A stretch of DNA of 64,000 nucleotides from Homoserinimonas sp. (GTDB lineage: Bacteria; Actinomycetota; Actinomycetes; Actinomycetales; Microbacteriaceae): positions 675,575 to 739,574 of the forward strand of contig JAMLGP010000001.1 of assembly GCA_023957835.1 (NCBI GenBank). Direction: 5' to 3'. Every line of letters starts with the position of its first letter. Positions within the stretch are counted from its first letter, which is position 1. The translations under genes were made by a program, and so were the position numbers. The notes under the pieces are model-generated. The model worked only from the letters and a program-made list of their open reading frames with translations. It was not told the DNA's origin and ran no database searches. Shown piece by piece: positions 1 to 8,784 of the stretch.

Positions 1-1259
1 TCGCAGTCCGCGAAATCAGTCTTGTCGGTTGTTCCCGAAATAAGGCCGTTCAATCGATTGGATTCATCCTGGTCGATTCGGCCCTTCTCCAGCAGGCTCT
101 TGATTTCTCCGCGGATGTAGTCGAGTCCCTTGTCGACTCTCGCCATGTCCAGGTCGGTAATTACTACCGGGACCCGCAGTCGCCGAAGGAAGAGCAGCGC
201 GAACTGGCTGGCCATGAGTCCCGCGCCAATCACTCCGACTTTGGTTATCGATCTGGCCAGAGCCTTGTCGGGCGCCCCGGCCGGATGCTTCGTCCGCTTT
301 TGAACCAGATTGAACGCGTAAATGCTCGCCCGGAACTGGTCGCCCGTGATGAGTTCTGACAGCCGTTCGTCCTCGGCAGCGAAACCCGTCTTCTTGTCCG
401 TGTTTCGCGCTGCCGAAAGCAAGTCGAGGGCGGCGTACGGAGACTTTGCGACCTTGCCGATCTTGCTTTCCAGGGACTTGCGGGCGATGTCGATTGCGAG
501 CGGCCACTTGACCGTGCGTTCGATTTTTCCGGGCTCGTTCTTTCGCTTTACCTTGATTCGCCCGGAAACGACGTCATCGGCCCACTTGATCGATTCCTCG
601 AGGAAGTTCGCCGGGGAGAACATGGCGTCCGCGATTCCGAGTTCCAGGACATCCCTGCCCTTGAGGGTGCGGTTGTTCTTTAGCGGATTTTCGATAATGA
701 CCTTTAGCGCATTCTCGATCCCGATGAGGTTCGGCAGCAGCCATGCGCCTCCCCATCCGGGGAATATTCCAAGAAACACCTCCGGCAGGGCGAGGGCTGC
801 GATTGAACTATCCACCGTTCGGTAGTGGGCATTGAGCGCGATCTCGACTCCGCCGCCGAGAGCGAGCCCGTTGATGAAGACGAACGAAGGGACGCCCAGT
901 TCCGAAAGGGAACCGAGGGCAGCATGGCCCTGTTGGGCGATCAACTTCGCCGTTTCACGATCCGGAATGGTGCTTGCCTGGGTCAGGTCGGCTCCTGCCG
1001 CGAGAATGTACTGCTTTCCGGTTACCGCGACCGCGTGGATTTCGCCCTTTGCCGCGCGGGCCTTCAATTCCGCAAGCCTGTCCGCATATTCCTTCAAGGT
1101 CGCAGGACCCAGGGTGTTGGGTCTTGAGTGGTCCTTGCCATTGTCGAGGGTAAGCAGAGCCAGAATTTTGCCACCTGAAATCGGCACGTCCCGCACGAGG
1201 GAATGAGTGACTACCTCATCCTTTGAACGCTCAAGCAAGGCGTCGAACTTGTCTGCCAT
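1..1259 (-). CDS. fadB: 3-hydroxyacyl-CoA dehydrogenase / enoyl-CoA hydratase, FadB-like (partial, 3' end outside window)
   Basis: This is a fatty-acid beta-oxidation multifunctional enzyme that hydrates enoyl-CoA and oxidises 3-hydroxyacyl-CoA. The ORF runs uninterrupted from ATG at 1259 off the left edge, giving about 419 residues of a protein normally near 700. The N-terminal crotonase domain shows the oxyanion-hole segments ILAAGAD (near residue 87) and INGLALGGGVEIAL (near 135, with the catalytic-type Glu). A Rossmann segment VGVIGAGLMASQ begins the dehydrogenase domain near residue 337. The start lies one base after the TGA of the thiolase gene, so the two form an operon matching the alpha/beta subunits of a trifunctional complex. 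The missing C-terminus prevents checking the dehydrogenase catalytic residues. Confidence 0.9.
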   Translation of the reverse strand, partial: MADKFDALLERSKDEVVTHSLVRDVPISGGKILALLTLDNGKDHSRPNTLGPATLKEYADRLAELKARAAKGEIHAVAVTGKQYILAAGADLTQASTIPDRETAKLIAQQGHAALGSLSELGVPSFVFINGLALGGGVEIALNAHYRTVDSSIAALALPEVFLGIFPGWGGAWLLPNLIGIENALKVIIENPLKNNRTLKGRDVLELGIADAMFSPANFLEESIKWADDVVSGRIKVKRKNEPGKIERTVKWPLAIDIARKSLESKIGKVAKSPYAALDLLSAARNTDKKTGFAAEDERLSELITGDQFRASIYAFNLVQKRTKHPAGAPDKALARSITKVGVIGAGLMASQFALLFLRRLRVPVVITDLDMARVDKGLDYIRGEIKSLLEKGRIDQDESNRLNGLISGTTDKTDFADC

Positions 1260-1260
1260 T

Positions 1261-2460
1261 TCAGTTCTTCTTTCCGTCGTAGTGCGGGTTCTCCCAGATG
1301 ACCGAGCCGCCCTGGCCGAGGCCGATGCACATTGCGGTCAGTCCGTATCGGACCTCGGGGTGCTCCTCGAATTGCCTCGCGAGCTGAATCATGAGCCGAA
1401 CGCCAGATGAGGCCAGAGGATGCCCGATCGCGATCGCGCCTCCCCACAGATTGACTCGCGGGTCGTCATCGGCGATTCCGAAGTGGTTGAGGAAGGAAAG
1501 AACCTGCACGGCGAAGGCCTCATTGAGTTCAAACAGGCCGATGTCACCAATCGACAGCCCGGCCTTCTTCAACGCCTTTTCGGTTGAGGGGATAGGCCCG
1601 ATTCCCATGATCTCGGGCTCCACTCCGGCGAAGGCGAAGCTCACGAGCCGCATTTTCGCTCCGAGTCCGAATTCTTTGGCCGCGTTAGCACTGGCAATCA
1701 GGCTCACGGTCGCACCATCGTTCAGTCCTGAAGAGTTTCCCGCGGTGACCCGGCCGTGCGGCCTGAACGGGGTCTTGAGGCCCGCGAGCCCCTCCATGGT
1801 CGTTTCCGGACGCGGGGCCTCATCTCGCTCGGCGAGTCCCCAGCCGGAGTCTGTGCGGATAGCTACCGGGATTAGGTCCGGCTGAATCTTGCCAGCCTCG
1901 TAGGCCGCAGCCAGCTTGTGCTGGCTGTTCATGGCGAACCTGTCGGCCCGCTCTTTGGTCAGTTCCGGAAAGCGATCGTGAATTCGCTCCGCAGTTGCCC
2001 CCATGCTGAGAGCTTCCATTCCCACGAGCTTTTCGGCGACGAATCTGGGGTTGGGGTCGGCTCCAGAACCCATCGGGTGATGCCCCATGTGCTCTACGCC
2101 GCCGGCGATGGCGAGGTCGTACATTCCGATGCCGATTGCGCCGGCAACAGTGGTCACAGCGGTCATGGCGCCTGCGCACATGCGGTCGATTGCGTAGCCG
2201 GGGACGCTTCGCGGCAGCCCCGCGAGCAGGGCGGTAGTGCGCCCGAGAGTCAGGCCCTGGTCGCCGGTCTGGGTTGCCGCGGCCATCGCGACATCGTCAA
2301 TTTTCTCCTGAGGCAGCTTTGGGTTTCGCTCGAGCAAGCCGATCATGGCCTTGACGGCCAGATCGTCTGCGCGAGTCTGCCAGTACATCCCCTTCTCGCC
2401 AGCTCTGCCGAATGGGGTCCTCACTCCGTCGACGAATACAACTTCTGAACGTTCAGCCAC
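1261..2460 (-). CDS. fadA: acetyl-CoA acyltransferase (thiolase), beta-oxidation
   Basis: Thiolase that cleaves 3-ketoacyl-CoA in the last step of beta-oxidation. From the chosen start it is 399 residues, the usual thiolase length. The nucleophile Cys is about residue 95 (DRMCAGAM), the His of AIGHPLASSG about 347, and the second catalytic Cys about 378 (MCIGLGQGG). I chose GTG at 2460 (MAERSEVVFVDG...) because GGAGGG lies five bases upstream and the protein then begins like the family. A TTG eight codons upstream (2484) is the alternative. The FadB-like gene follows after a single base. TAGGAT at 2491-2496 is a plausible -10 on this strand. Confidence 0.94.
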   Translation of the reverse strand: MAERSEVVFVDGVRTPFGRAGEKGMYWQTRADDLAVKAMIGLLERNPKLPQEKIDDVAMAAATQTGDQGLTLGRTTALLAGLPRSVPGYAIDRMCAGAMTAVTTVAGAIGIGMYDLAIAGGVEHMGHHPMGSGADPNPRFVAEKLVGMEALSMGATAERIHDRFPELTKERADRFAMNSQHKLAAAYEAGKIQPDLIPVAIRTDSGWGLAERDEAPRPETTMEGLAGLKTPFRPHGRVTAGNSSGLNDGATVSLIASANAAKEFGLGAKMRLVSFAFAGVEPEIMGIGPIPSTEKALKKAGLSIGDIGLFELNEAFAVQVLSFLNHFGIADDDPRVNLWGGAIAIGHPLASSGVRLMIQLARQFEEHPEVRYGLTAMCIGLGQGGSVIWENPHYDGKKN

Positions 2461-2490
2461 TTTGCCCTCCAGATCCAGGTCCAATTCGAT

Positions 2491-2496
2491 CCTAGA
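2491..2496 (-). promoter_or_regulatory. candidate -10 element for fadA-fadB
   Basis: TAGGAT on the minus strand, about 30 bases before the GTG of fadA, in the short gap after the RNase D gene. A GGAGGG ribosome-binding site follows it. No clear -35 hexamer was identified. Confidence 0.35.
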
Positions 2497-2532
2497 TTCT
2501 GGGAGGGTTTGAGGTTAGTCCTTTGATTCTTC

Positions 2533-3744
2533 CTACGAGTCTTGTTCTGCCGACTCGGTGTCGGCTTGGGCAGCCTCGACAAACGCTTTCCTTATGGCGG
2601 GCACGGCGAGGTCAATTTGCCAGGGTCTCGCACCGCCTTCGCGCAGCACGGTCGGCAGCTCCTGCAAGTCGGCCGGGGGCTCCCAGCTAATTCTGCGCAG
2701 CAAGTCCGGGGTGAGCAGGTTCTCCATCGGGATGGAGAGCTTCTCACTTAGCTCGGCAAATTCCGCTTTCGCCCGCTTTAGTCTGGCATCGGCTTCAGGC
2801 TTCTTGTCTGACCAGACCCTTGCCGGCGGGATTCCCTCGCCGTGCGGGCGAACTTCCGGAAGATCCTGTGCAGCAAGCCCGGACTCGAGAGCTTTCCACC
2901 AGCGGTCGAGCTGGCTTCTGCTGGTCCGGCCGGTGAATTCCCTGGTCGCTGCGAGATCTCGTCGTGAAGCTGGCGGGTTCTTGGATACCGCGATGATCGA
3001 GGCGTCTGGCAGCAGTCGCCCTGCCGCAGTGTCGGTCTCGATTGCGAGCGCATCCCGGGCTTCCCACAGGGTCCTGGCTATCGCCATGGCTCTCGCGTCT
3101 CGCAGATTGTGCATCCCGGAGAGCCTGCGCCAGGGTTCTGCAGCAGCGGGCTTGGCCTCCTTTTCGAGAGTCGCGCGAAACTCCTGTGCAGCAATCTCGC
3201 TCTTGTCCTGTGCCAAAAGCAGTTTTGCGATCTCGCCCCTGAGATCTACGAGCAGTTCGACATCCAGAGCGGCATAAATCAGCCAGGACTCAGGCAGCGG
3301 CCGAGTTGACCAGTCGGCGGCAGAGTGCTCTTTTGCGAGGTGAATGCCGAGCAGCTCTTCAACGACCGTTCCGAGTCCGACTCTGGGAAGCCCGGCGAGC
3401 CGCGCTCCAAGTTCCGTGTCGAAAATCTGGAGCGGGTCGAGCCCCACTTCCCGAAGGCAGTTAAGGTCCTGACTCGCGGCATGGAGCACCCATTCGGTTT
3501 GGTTGATTGCCGAATTCAAATCGCTGAAGTCGCCAATTGCTGGGGGATCGAAAAGAAATGTACCGGCATCGTTGCGAAACATTTGGATCAGGTACGCGCG
3601 CTGGGAGTATCTGAAGCCGGATGCCCGCTCGGCATCGACCGCGATCGGCCCGGTTCCTTCCGCTATTGAGTCGATCGCCCGAAAGTACTCCTGTCTGGAG
3701 TCGATCACTCGTACTTCTTCGTGCGGAGTTGCTTCCGCTGTCAC
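2533..3744 (-). CDS. rnd: ribonuclease D-family 3'-5' exonuclease with HRDC domain
   Basis: Predicted DEDD-type 3'-5' exoribonuclease involved in RNA maturation or turnover, 403 residues. The exonuclease signature is visible as IAVDAERASG (Asp and Glu), HAASQDLNCL (Asp), and YAALDVELL (the Tyr-x3-Asp motif). An HRDC-like helical region follows in the second half (around residues 205-290), then a long C-terminal part typical of actinobacterial homologues. I placed the start at GTG 3744 because it makes a GTGA overlap with the stop of the DUF3000 gene. The longer reading from 3828 would overlap that gene by 88 bases and adds an unrelated-looking N-terminus. Confidence 0.9.
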   Translation of the reverse strand: MTAEATPHEEVRVIDSRQEYFRAIDSIAEGTGPIAVDAERASGFRYSQRAYLIQMFRNDAGTFLFDPPAIGDFSDLNSAINQTEWVLHAASQDLNCLREVGLDPLQIFDTELGARLAGLPRVGLGTVVEELLGIHLAKEHSAADWSTRPLPESWLIYAALDVELLVDLRGEIAKLLLAQDKSEIAAQEFRATLEKEAKPAAAEPWRRLSGMHNLRDARAMAIARTLWEARDALAIETDTAAGRLLPDASIIAVSKNPPASRRDLAATREFTGRTSRSQLDRWWKALESGLAAQDLPEVRPHGEGIPPARVWSDKKPEADARLKRAKAEFAELSEKLSIPMENLLTPDLLRRISWEPPADLQELPTVLREGGARPWQIDLAVPAIRKAFVEAAQADTESAEQDS

Positions 3745-4334
3745 GATCGCGAGCGCCTCGCCGCCAATAAGGAAACCCCTTCGGAGCTCGGTGGCAGGCC
3801 GGCAAGCATGCAGAGCAGGTCCCCCCACGCCTGAACGTGCAGTCCCGCATCTCCGAGCAGTGGAGACCAGCTCGCCCTCAATTCGAGCTGCGAGCCGTCG
3901 CCCTGATCGGAAAGGGCCCCGAAACCGGTAGAAAGAATCCTCGTGACCGTGCCGGAAGCCAGATTATAGGCGGCCTGTCGGGCGTCAAGGGCATCCACCA
4001 TCCAGGACCATGCGACTTCGGCGAGGAACGGATCCACGCCGATCTCTGTCTCCAGCGGGGCCTGAGCATAACAAACGATTCGAAACGGTCCACCCCAGGG
4101 CTCCGGTTCGGTTCGATCGTAAAGCAGAATGAATCGCCCGGTCGCGAATTCCGAATCTGAGCCGTGGCCGCCGGGCTTCACATCAGCGGTTAGCGCGAAA
4201 GCCTCGGGTGCGAGGTTCGCAGGAGCCGGTATTTCCGAAACCGCCAGTTCCGACCTGAAGCTCGCCTTTCGGATGGACTCAAGAGCAAGATCGAACTCGG
4301 TCTGAGTGGTTGAGTCCTGAGCCGAAGTCGACAC
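3741..4334 (-). CDS. DUF3000 domain-containing protein
   Basis: A 197-residue soluble protein resembling the actinobacterial DUF3000 family, function unknown. It has no signal peptide or membrane segment. Recognisable features are the N-terminal helical ALESIRKASFR segment and the Trp-rich PEPWGGPFRIVCYAQAP and VAWSWMVDALD segments. The gene overlaps the RNase D gene by four bases (GTGA), so the two are cotranscribed and may be functionally linked. The GTG start at 4334 lies six bases after a TAGTCT -10 hexamer, so the transcript is probably leaderless. That promoter is shared head to head with the hydrolase gene starting at 4357. Confidence 0.8.
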   Translation of the reverse strand: MSTSAQDSTTQTEFDLALESIRKASFRSELAVSEIPAPANLAPEAFALTADVKPGGHGSDSEFATGRFILLYDRTEPEPWGGPFRIVCYAQAPLETEIGVDPFLAEVAWSWMVDALDARQAAYNLASGTVTRILSTGFGALSDQGDGSQLELRASWSPLLGDAGLHVQAWGDLLCMLAGLPPSSEGVSLLAARRSRS

Positions 4335-4340
4335 GTTCGA

Positions 4341-4350
4341 AGACTAAAGT
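4341..4350. promoter_or_regulatory. overlapping divergent -10 elements (bidirectional leaderless promoter)
   Basis: On the plus strand TAAAGT (4345-4350) is followed by six bases and then the GTG of the hydrolase (4357). On the minus strand TAGTCT (4346 down to 4341) is followed by six bases and then the GTG of DUF3000 (4334). The hexamers share the central TA at 4345-4346. The whole space between the two start codons is 22 bp, leaving no room for leaders. Any -35 contacts would fall inside the opposite gene. Confidence 0.6.
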
Positions 4351-4356
4351 TCAACT

Positions 4357-5574
4357 GTGGGAGTCGAAGTTAGGCACGCCGCAACAGCCGGCAGCAGGTC
4401 GCTGCTGGCTCTTGGAATCGCAGCGGGAGTCGGCTTCGGAACCGCAGTTGCCACCTTCGCAACCGCCTCGAAGATCGCCCACATGGTGCTGGTTCCGCCG
4501 AAATCCAGAGAACAGGATGTCGAAATCCTCTCAGCAGATCTTTCGTCAGGTCGGATCGTGCTCGGCCGAAGCCCGGCCACGGCACTCGAGGGGCGGTATG
4601 GTCTTTGGTTTGAAGAGGACTCCGGCCATGCCGCAATCGGTGAAGTCATCTCTCAAACCTCTGACACAATCACGCGCGAATTGCTCTGGGTGGATTTGGG
4701 GGAACTGGGGAGCCCGGCTCGTGGCCGGCTGAGCGGCTGGCTGCAACTTGACCCGAATCGACTCGACCTGCCATTTGAAGAAGTCGAAATTGCGGCTGAG
4801 CTCGGCGGGATGCCGGCCTGGTTGTTTCCCGCCGAAGGCAGCAGCGCGTCGACCGGCACCGAAACTGACTGGGTCATTCAGATTCATGGCCGGGCCGCGA
4901 CTAGAGCAGAGGGATTCAGGGCGGTCCCGGTCTTTCGTGAAGCAGGGCTTTCGAGTCTGCTGATCTCCTACCGAAATGATTCTGGAGCCCCGGAGAGCCC
5001 TGATTTCAGGTATGCGCTAGGAGATCGAGAGTGGAGAGACGCCGAGGCTGCGATCGAGTTCGCCCTGAGTCGCGGGGCCAGGCGAATAGTGCTCATGGGC
5101 TGGTCGATGGGGGGAGCGATCGCGCTGCAAACCTTGTTCCGCTCTCAGTATAGGGATCGGATTGCGGGGCTGGTTCTGGATTCGCCGGTGGTCGACTGGT
5201 ATACAACTCTGGATCATCAGGGTAAAGAAATGGGTTTTCGCGGGCCGCTTAGGAAGCTCACCTACCTGATGATTTCGCGCTCGTGGGGAAAATTCTTCAC
5301 CGGCATGGATTCGCCAATCGACCTTGATCGACTCAACGTTCCTGAGCACCCGGAAAGACTCAAGGTTCCAACACTGATCCTTCACAGCAGGGCCGACGAC
5401 TACGTGCCCTCAAGCGGCTCTGAGCTGCTTGCAGAGCGCAGGCCGGATCTGGTCACGCTAGAGCTTTTCGAACAGGCGGACCACACGAGACTTTGGAATC
5501 TGGACCCGGATCGCTGGGACACGGTGATTTCGAACTGGCTGAATGCTCAGGGTTTGAGTAGCCAGCGTCCGTAA
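4357..5574 (+). CDS. membrane-anchored alpha/beta hydrolase (serine hydrolase)
   Basis: A 405-residue alpha/beta-hydrolase-fold enzyme with an N-terminal hydrophobic segment (about residues 14-36) that should anchor it to the membrane with the catalytic part outside. The nucleophile elbow GWSMGG has Ser at about residue 250. HGRA near 177 resembles an oxyanion-hole loop. The Asp of SRADDYVPS and the His of QADHTRLW complete the triad. A region of about 130 residues before the fold is unassigned. Substrate is unknown; it resembles actinobacterial prolyl-oligopeptidase-like or esterase-type hypothetical proteins. The GTG start directly follows a TAAAGT -10 element. Its 3' end overlaps the convergent RibD-like gene by 28 bases. 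Confidence 0.85.
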   Translation: MGVEVRHAATAGSRSLLALGIAAGVGFGTAVATFATASKIAHMVLVPPKSREQDVEILSADLSSGRIVLGRSPATALEGRYGLWFEEDSGHAAIGEVISQTSDTITRELLWVDLGELGSPARGRLSGWLQLDPNRLDLPFEEVEIAAELGGMPAWLFPAEGSSASTGTETDWVIQIHGRAATRAEGFRAVPVFREAGLSSLLISYRNDSGAPESPDFRYALGDREWRDAEAAIEFALSRGARRIVLMGWSMGGAIALQTLFRSQYRDRIAGLVLDSPVVDWYTTLDHQGKEMGFRGPLRKLTYLMISRSWGKFFTGMDSPIDLDRLNVPEHPERLKVPTLILHSRADDYVPSSGSELLAERRPDLVTLELFEQADHTRLWNLDPDRWDTVISNWLNAQGLSSQRP

Positions 5575-6251
5575 AGCAGTGATTCCTCGTCAATCAGAAG
5601 CTGGCTGAGTTCAAGGGTCTTGCCGTCAACGAGCCCGGAAAGAAAACCGGGGCCCGCGCCAATCAGACTCGGATTGATAGTCAGGCAAAGTTCCTGAACC
5701 AACCCGGCATCAATTAGCTTCGCGGCGAGAGTCGGACCGCCTTCGCAGACGATGCTCGATTTTCCCTGGCTATTGAGAGTTTCAATCACCTTGCCAAGGT
5801 CGATTTCGGGGCCCGGAAGCTCGATCACGGTGTGCGGGACTTCACCCAGGGACTCGGCAAGCCTGACTCTCGCGCTTTTCGGGCAAAATACCGTGAGTTT
5901 CTCCGGAGAGATTGATTTTGGAAACTCGTGTCCACCGAGGTTGCCAGTGGAAGTTACTACCGCAAGGTCGGTAGAGCGAGGCAGGAAATAGCCCTCTGTC
6001 CTGACGCTTCCTGCGCCAACCAGAACGGCATCCGAATTTCTCCTGATCAAACCCAGAATTCTGCGATCCGTGCGACTGCTCAGCCCTTCGGAAATACCAT
6101 TGGAATCAGCGGCAATGCCATCAATACTTGCTACGAAATTGAGCCGCAGCCACGGGGTCGACGGTGGTCGGTAGAGCTCGGCCAGTAGGTCGAGGTCCGA
6201 CTCCAGATCGAATTGGGTTCCAGGAGCCGGAATCAACTGGTTGATAATCAC
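5547..6251 (-). CDS. pyrimidine reductase family protein (RibD C-terminal / DHFR-like fold)
   Basis: A 234-residue protein of the riboflavin-type reductase family (RibD C-terminal domain), an NADPH-binding DHFR-like fold. Family motifs are NFVASIDGIAA near residue 40, LVGAGSVRTEGY near 77 and CEGGPTLAAKLI near 170. The deaminase domain of full RibD is absent. These stand-alone proteins are common in actinobacteria and are usually not proven riboflavin enzymes, so the substrate is left open. The start codon overlaps the stop of the SufE-like gene (ATGA), making it the last gene of the operon with the rhodanese gene. Confidence 0.82.
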   Translation of the reverse strand: MIINQLIPAPGTQFDLESDLDLLAELYRPPSTPWLRLNFVASIDGIAADSNGISEGLSSRTDRRILGLIRRNSDAVLVGAGSVRTEGYFLPRSTDLAVVTSTGNLGGHEFPKSISPEKLTVFCPKSARVRLAESLGEVPHTVIELPGPEIDLGKVIETLNSQGKSSIVCEGGPTLAAKLIDAGLVQELCLTINPSLIGAGPGFLSGLVDGKTLELSQLLIDEESLLYGRWLLKP

Positions 6252-6694
6252 GATTCGAGCTGTTCCCTGACTTGCCTCTTGGTACGCCCGAGCATGGCGG
6301 TCATCCCTCTGATTCGGAGCGGGCTCACGAGCGCGGTCAGCCCGAGAGACTGGGGAAAGTCCTCCGGGATTGCAAGCACTTCCCCGACTTCAAGGCCGTC
6401 GAGCCCCTGAACGAGGATTGATGCGAAACCCCTCGTGGTTGGCGCTTCGGCGGGAGCTGTTGCAAACAATCGGACTTTTTGATCCTCGTCGACCTCGGCG
6501 AGCAGGAAGACCGACGACTGGCACTCCACTACCTGCTCAAGCAGCCCGGGATGCTGACTCAGCCGATCCGGGAGTTCCGGCAGAGCGTTCGAATAATCCA
6601 GCAGGAGCAGCAATCGATCCGAGGGGTCCATTTCCAGGAATTCCTCGCGGATTTCTGCGAGCCTCGCCGGCACTTCGTTCAATTGCGGCGCCAT
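6248..6694 (-). CDS. sufE: SufE family cysteine-desulfuration protein
   Basis: A 148-residue SufE-like sulfur acceptor that would take persulfide sulfur from a cysteine desulfurase for Fe-S cluster assembly. The acceptor Cys is about residue 58 in [10 protein letters not shown], matching the family's CQS motif. The C-terminal [14 protein letters not shown] segment is also typical. I chose ATG 6694 ([12 protein letters not shown]) because the fold starts there; a longer reading from 6757 would run deep into the rhodanese gene. The start lies 16 bases inside the sseA reading frame and the stop overlaps the next gene by ATGA. Pairing with a rhodanese fits sulfur trafficking. Confidence 0.88.
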   Translation of the reverse strand: MAPQLNEVPARLAEIREEFLEMDPSDRLLLLLDYSNALPELPDRLSQHPGLLEQVVECQSSVFLLAEVDEDQKVRLFATAPAEAPTTRGFASILVQGLDGLEVGEVLAIPEDFPQSLGLTALVSPLRIRGMTAMLGRTKRQVREQLES

Positions 6695-7590
6695 TTCTCG
6701 GGTACTGCACCCGGCTCGGTTCCGAGGATGATCGGAACTCCAACCGAGGAACCCCACTCGGTCCAGGAACCGTCGTAATTGCGAACGTCTTCAAATCCGA
6801 GCAGATACTTGAGAACGAACCAGCTGTGACTGGATCGCTCGCCGATTCGGCAATAGGTGATTACCGAATCATTCGGCTTCAGCCCCTTCTCGGTCTGATA
6901 GATCGCTTCGAGCGCAGACCTCGACTTGAAAGTCCCGTCCTCTTCGGCGGCTCTAGCCCAGGGAACCGACTGCGCCGAAGGAATGTGTCCGGCGCGAAGT
7001 GCGCCTTCCGCGGGGTACCCGGGAATTTCGGTTCTCTCACCGCTGTACTCTTCGGGTGAGCGAACATCGACCAGGGGAGAGCCCAGGTGAGCGAGGACGT
7101 CTGATCGCCAGGCTCGATTCGATTCGTCGTTCCGCTCAAGCACGGGATATTCAGCGGTGGCGGGCCGCGTCGGGTCGATGGTCAGCTCGCGGCCCTCAGA
7201 AATCCACTTGGCGCGGCCGCCGTCGAGGAGCCGCACATCCTTGTGCCCAAAGAGAGTAAGAACCCAAAGCGCATAGGCAGCCCACCAGTTGCTCTTGTCG
7301 CCGTAGAGCACGATCGTCGTATCCGGAGAAATGCCCTTTTCGCCCAGGAGCTTCGCAAGCGATTGGCCATCAAGAAAGTCGCGCTCAACCGGATCGTTCA
7401 AGTCGGTGTGCCAGTCGATCTTTACCGCCCCGGGGATGTGCCCGGTCTCGTAGAGGAGCACGTCCTCATCGGATTCGGCAATTACAAGGCCGGGGTCGCC
7501 GAGGCGTTCCTGAAGCCAGTCGGTGGAAACGAGTCGTTCCGGATGCGCGAATTGACTGAATCGATCTGAAGGATCTGGGGCAACTGGCAT
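6679..7590 (-). CDS. sseA: thiosulfate / 3-mercaptopyruvate sulfurtransferase (two-domain rhodanese)
   Basis: A 303-residue tandem rhodanese moving sulfane sulfur from a donor to an acceptor thiol. The N-terminal rhodanese domain (about 15-140) lacks a catalytic Cys. The C-terminal domain carries the active loop [10 protein letters not shown] with Cys at about residue 247, the form found in actinobacterial SseA/CysA enzymes. It is followed in the same operon by a SufE-like protein and a RibD-like reductase. The ATG at 7590 has GGAG six bases upstream. It is transcribed away from zapE across a 171-bp gap. Confidence 0.9.
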   Translation of the reverse strand: MPVAPDPSDRFSQFAHPERLVSTDWLQERLGDPGLVIAESDEDVLLYETGHIPGAVKIDWHTDLNDPVERDFLDGQSLAKLLGEKGISPDTTIVLYGDKSNWWAAYALWVLTLFGHKDVRLLDGGRAKWISEGRELTIDPTRPATAEYPVLERNDESNRAWRSDVLAHLGSPLVDVRSPEEYSGERTEIPGYPAEGALRAGHIPSAQSVPWARAAEEDGTFKSRSALEAIYQTEKGLKPNDSVITYCRIGERSSHSWFVLKYLLGFEDVRNYDGSWTEWGSSVGVPIILGTEPGAVPEKWRRN

Positions 7591-7643
7591 TTACAACTCC
7601 AACTTGGGCACTTTGGCCGGACTAGGGGCACTCGACAGGACAG

Positions 7644-7649
7644 TAAACT
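7644..7649 (+). promoter_or_regulatory. candidate -10 element upstream of zapE
   Basis: TAAACT in the 171-bp divergent gap between sseA and zapE. A second AT-rich patch (TATCTATGTAAGCA, 7663-7676) lies closer to the gene. If the latter is the promoter, translation from TTG 7681 would be nearly leaderless. No convincing -35 was found. Confidence 0.3.
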
Positions 7650-7761
7650 GAAGACACCCGCCTATCTATGTAAGCACCCCTTGCAAAGTTGTGGCGATCT
7701 GCTACTTCCGGCCGCGCGGGTCGCGGCGCGAATCCAATCCGACACCGGACAGGAATCCAGT

Positions 7762-8784
7762 TTGAATCAAGTGCGTACAAGTTCCATTACGGAGCGCAAG
7801 CCGACCCTGAACGGCAGCGAGATTCTTGATCATCTGGTTCCTCCCAGACAGTTCCGCAAAGCAACTCTCGATTCCTTCACTCCGGACCCCGAATACCCGT
7901 CTCAGGCATCCGCGGTCGCAGCCATCCGGGCCTTCATTTCTGCATGGCGCCCTGGTACGGCGAAACTCTTCGGCCGCAGGAAGGGCGCGGAATCCAAACC
8001 GGGGATATATCTGGATGGCGGGTTTGGAGTCGGAAAGACCCACTTGCTCGCCGCGCTCTGGTTTGCTGCTCCGGGACGCAAGTACTTCGGAACCTTTATT
8101 GAGTACACCGCCCTCGTCGGTGCTGTCGGCTATGCGAACGCCGTTGCATTGTTGCGCGGTGCGAGTCTCGTGTGCATCGATGAATTCGAGCTAGACGATC
8201 CGGGTGATACGAGGCTAATGGCGAGGCTACTCGGCGAACTTGCCGACACCGGGACAAGAATTGCGGCCACTTCAAATACACCGCCGAATGCTCTTGGCGA
8301 GGGGAGATTTGCGGCTGTTGACTTTCTGCGTGAGATTGATTCTCTTGCCAACCGCTTCACGATCATCCGTATCGATGGTCTCGATTTTCGGCGTCGCGCG
8401 ATCGACGGGCATGCCGAAGTCTGGCCGGATGATCAAATCGAGCGGAGGCTTTCCGGTGTTCCCGGAGAGACCGCACTCGACGACTTCGATTCGATCATCG
8501 ACCACCTCGCGAATATCCACCCGTCCCGATTCGCGAAGATGGTTGAAGGGCTATCTGCAATTGGTGTCCGAGGAGTTCACGAGCTCAAGAGCCAGACGGA
8601 TGCTTTGAGATTCGTCGCCTTCGTCGATCGCCTCTACGACGCACGGGTTCGCGTCTTCGCGAGCGGAATCCCGATCGACGAAGTGTTTGCTCCCGACATG
8701 CTCGCCGGCGGTTATCGCAAGAAGTACCTGCGGGCGGCTTCCAGGCTCATCGCTCTAACGTCGGAGGACTTGGAAGAGGAGTGA
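7762..8784 (+). CDS. zapE: ZapE / AFG1-like cell-division ATPase
   Basis: An AFG1/LACE1-family P-loop ATPase; in proteobacteria ZapE associates with the divisome, while the actinobacterial role is unproven. The Walker A motif is GGFGVGKTHLL, Walker B is VCIDEFELDD, and an arginine-rich C-terminal part follows, as in the family. About 340 residues from the chosen TTG at 7762, which has AGGA seven bases upstream. GTG 7771 and TTG 7681 are alternatives; sequence upstream of residue 30 of the longest form does not look conserved. The 3' end overlaps the convergent nhaA by 38 bases. Confidence 0.85.
   Translation: MNQVRTSSITERKPTLNGSEILDHLVPPRQFRKATLDSFTPDPEYPSQASAVAAIRAFISAWRPGTAKLFGRRKGAESKPGIYLDGGFGVGKTHLLAALWFAAPGRKYFGTFIEYTALVGAVGYANAVALLRGASLVCIDEFELDDPGDTRLMARLLGELADTGTRIAATSNTPPNALGEGRFAAVDFLREIDSLANRFTIIRIDGLDFRRRAIDGHAEVWPDDQIERRLSGVPGETALDDFDSIIDHLANIHPSRFAKMVEGLSAIGVRGVHELKSQTDALRFVAFVDRLYDARVRVFASGIPIDEVFAPDMLAGGYRKKYLRAASRLIALTSEDLEEE

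Noticed and set aside
3745..3828. 28-codon N-terminal extension of RNase D
   Set aside because: It would overlap DUF3000 by 88 bases, while GTG 3744 forms a regular GTGA overlap.
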